A stretch of 64,000 nucleotides of DNA, taken from Levyella massiliensis (lineage in GTDB: Bacteria > Bacillota > Clostridia > Tissierellales > Peptoniphilaceae). Position 1 is the stretch's first letter. The number at the start of each line of letters is the position of its first letter. Both the position numbers and the translations under genes were made by a program. Positions 62,850-64,000 of the stretch are shown one piece after another. The notes beneath the pieces were generated by a model. The model was given only the letters and a program-made list of their open reading frames with translations, did not search any database and was not told the DNA's origin. Location: NCBI RefSeq assembly GCF_000308275.2, contig NZ_HG529492.1, positions 51,214 to 115,213 on the forward strand, in the 5' to 3' direction.

Positions 62850-64000
62850 TTATTTCATCATCTGCTCAAAATAAGAAATGAGCTTATGATATTCTGCCGT
62901 CTGTAAATCAAGTTTCTCATATCCATCTTGTTTGATCAGAAGGACCGTCCGGCAGACTTTCAGTAATAGTTCGATGTCATGCGTAATAATAAGTGTCGGG
63001 CGACCTTTGGCAAGTTCAAAGATAAGCTCGGCGATTTTATCCATGTGCATGTAATCCAAACCGCTGGTCGGCTCATCCAAAATAAGAATTTGCTTTTCAC
63101 TCAAAAAAGCATTGGCGAGAGCCAGCCTTTGCTTTTGCCCGCCGGATAAGTTTTGCGGATGCTCGCTGCGTTTATTCCAAAGATCAATATGCTTAATGAT
63201 CCAAGAAACCTCCGCCAAATAAGCATCGCTTATTTTTTTGCCGTTTGCGAGCGCCTCGTTTTCTACGGTATCAAAAAACAGCTGGTAGTCTACATCCTGC
63301 ATCATGTAGTAGGTATTTTTCAGTCGTTCTCGCTGAGTTTTTCCCCATGAAATATCTTGCTTCTTGCCGGCAAGTCCGCAGAGAACACGACCTAAACTGC
63401 TTTTTCCGATACCATTTGTGCCGACAATCCCCATGATTTCATCGGAATGTAAGTCGAAGGATAAATTCGAGATGAGTTCTTTTTTGCCTACAGAGACATG
63501 AACATCCTTCGCAGAAAAAACACGCTCACCTGCCTTTGTCGTGTTGTGCGGAACAAGTGCGGAAAAATCTATCGCTCGAAGTCCCAAGTCTTTACAATCG
63601 GATGATTTTAGTTCGCCCGCATCAAATTCTTTGATAAAAGTTCCGTCTTTCATGACATAGAGCTTATCGTAGAGATCCTCCAAAAAATATAGTCGGTGTT
63701 CGGCGATGATGATGGTTCTACCCGACGCTTTGAGCAATTTCAGGATGCCTTGCAAATCTCGGATACCTTCTTGATCAAGGGAAGCTGAAGGCTCATCAAA
63801 GAAAATAATCTTTGTGTCATAAACTAAGGTAGAGGCAATAGCTACCCGCTGTTTTTCTCCGCCGGAAAGTTCATTCAAATTTTTATCCATTAAGTGAGCA
63901 ATGCTCATGTACTCAAAAGCTTTCTTCACCCGTTTTCTCAGTTCCGCCTGCGGCATGCCGAGGTTCTCTCCGACAAGGGCGACCTCATCTTCTGCCTTGC
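62850..64000 (-). CDS. ECF-type ABC transporter ATPase with two nucleotide-binding domains, cut by window edge
   Basis: The frame stays open to the right edge (the last residues read KAEDEVALVGENLGMPQAELRK), so the N-terminus lies outside. The first ATPase half retains LSGGEKQRVAIASTLV, KIIFFDEPSASLD and a switch His (IIIAEHRLYFLE). The second has Walker A VGTNGIGKSSLGRVLCGL, signature LSGGQKQRLALANAFL, ILILDEPTSGLD and LIITHDIELLL. Such fused double ATPases serve energy-coupling-factor transporters for vitamins or metals (CbiO/EcfA-like). The membrane partners should be next to it beyond 64000 or downstream. It ends next to the recombinase remnant. Confidence 0.85.
   Translation of the reverse strand, partial: KAEDEVALVGENLGMPQAELRKRVKKAFEYMSIAHLMDKNLNELSGGEKQRVAIASTLVYDTKIIFFDEPSASLDQEGIRDLQGILKLLKASGRTIIIAEHRLYFLEDLYDKLYVMKDGTFIKEFDAGELKSSDCKDLGLRAIDFSALVPHNTTKAGERVFSAKDVHVSVGKKELISNLSFDLHSDEIMGIVGTNGIGKSSLGRVLCGLAGKKQDISWGKTQRERLKNTYYMMQDVDYQLFFDTVENEALANGKKISDAYLAEVSWIIKHIDLWNKRSEHPQNLSGGQKQRLALANAFLSEKQILILDEPTSGLDYMHMDKIAELIFELAKGRPTLIITHDIELLLKVCRTVLLIKQDGYEKLDLQTAEYHKLISYFEQMMK

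Noticed and set aside
1..64000. tRNA, rRNA or known riboswitch
   Set aside because: I looked through the intergenic stretches and recognised no cloverleaf, rRNA segment, T-box or riboswitch core; a covariance-model search would be needed to exclude weak cases.

Overview
The window reads as a chromosomal segment of a Gram-positive, anaerobic, host-associated Bacillota (Firmicutes) bacterium. The support is sortase-anchored surface proteins with Cna_B/SpaA and InlB-type repeats, Mga-like regulators, ECF-type and heterodimeric ABC transporters, a fumarate reductase, AGGAGG-type ribosome sites and mid GC content. A Peptoniphilaceae-like anaerobic coccus is my best guess, but nothing in the window (no rRNA, no housekeeping marker) proves it.

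Layout. 1-19462 is a pilus/adhesin locus. A 4789-residue multi-domain adhesin and a major pilin (cut by the left edge) lie on the minus strand, and two tandem Mga-like regulators diverge from them. 19521-30672 is a set of small accessory and stress genes: SIMPL protein, nucleoside phosphorylase, Nudix, cupin, a Crp/Fnr regulator with a DUF488 protein, a DUF438/hemerythrin/PAS protein, an alpha/beta hydrolase, an isoprenylcysteine methyltransferase-like membrane protein, AlkD-like DNA repair, Fic, and a YcxB-like membrane protein. 30803-35167 is a second surface protein with ten InlB-type repeats. 35406-37942 holds a RelBE-type toxin-antitoxin pair, a LOG-family enzyme and two truncated genes. 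38272-46131 is a TetR gene followed by two pairs of half-size ABC transporters. 46390-53197 holds two lipoproteins, small enzymes and membrane proteins, and an AAA/DUF4143 ATPase. 53799-59905 is a compact unit of an ArsR regulator, a heavy-metal P-type ATPase, a small exported protein and frdC-frdA-frdB. 59996-62843 is a graveyard of mobile DNA: a broken IS, an rlmD 3' end, a Fic fragment and a large serine recombinase fragment. An ECF-type double ATPase runs off the right edge.

Two small regulons can be read from the DNA. Palindromes GTTAG-N6-CTAAC lie before both ABC pairs and before the distant methyltransferase gene, with a one-mismatch copy before tetR itself. Palindromes GTTGC-N4-RCAAC lie in the leader of the Crp/Fnr gene and at about -41.5 from a predicted start upstream of the DUF438/hemerythrin gene. 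A third theme is repeated recombination at one coding motif, HVE(T/A)-x-x-LLS of an rlmD-type rRNA methyltransferase. It appears at four places (37976, 50407, 51817 and 61581), each time joined to unrelated sequence, with a decayed large serine recombinase next to one of them.
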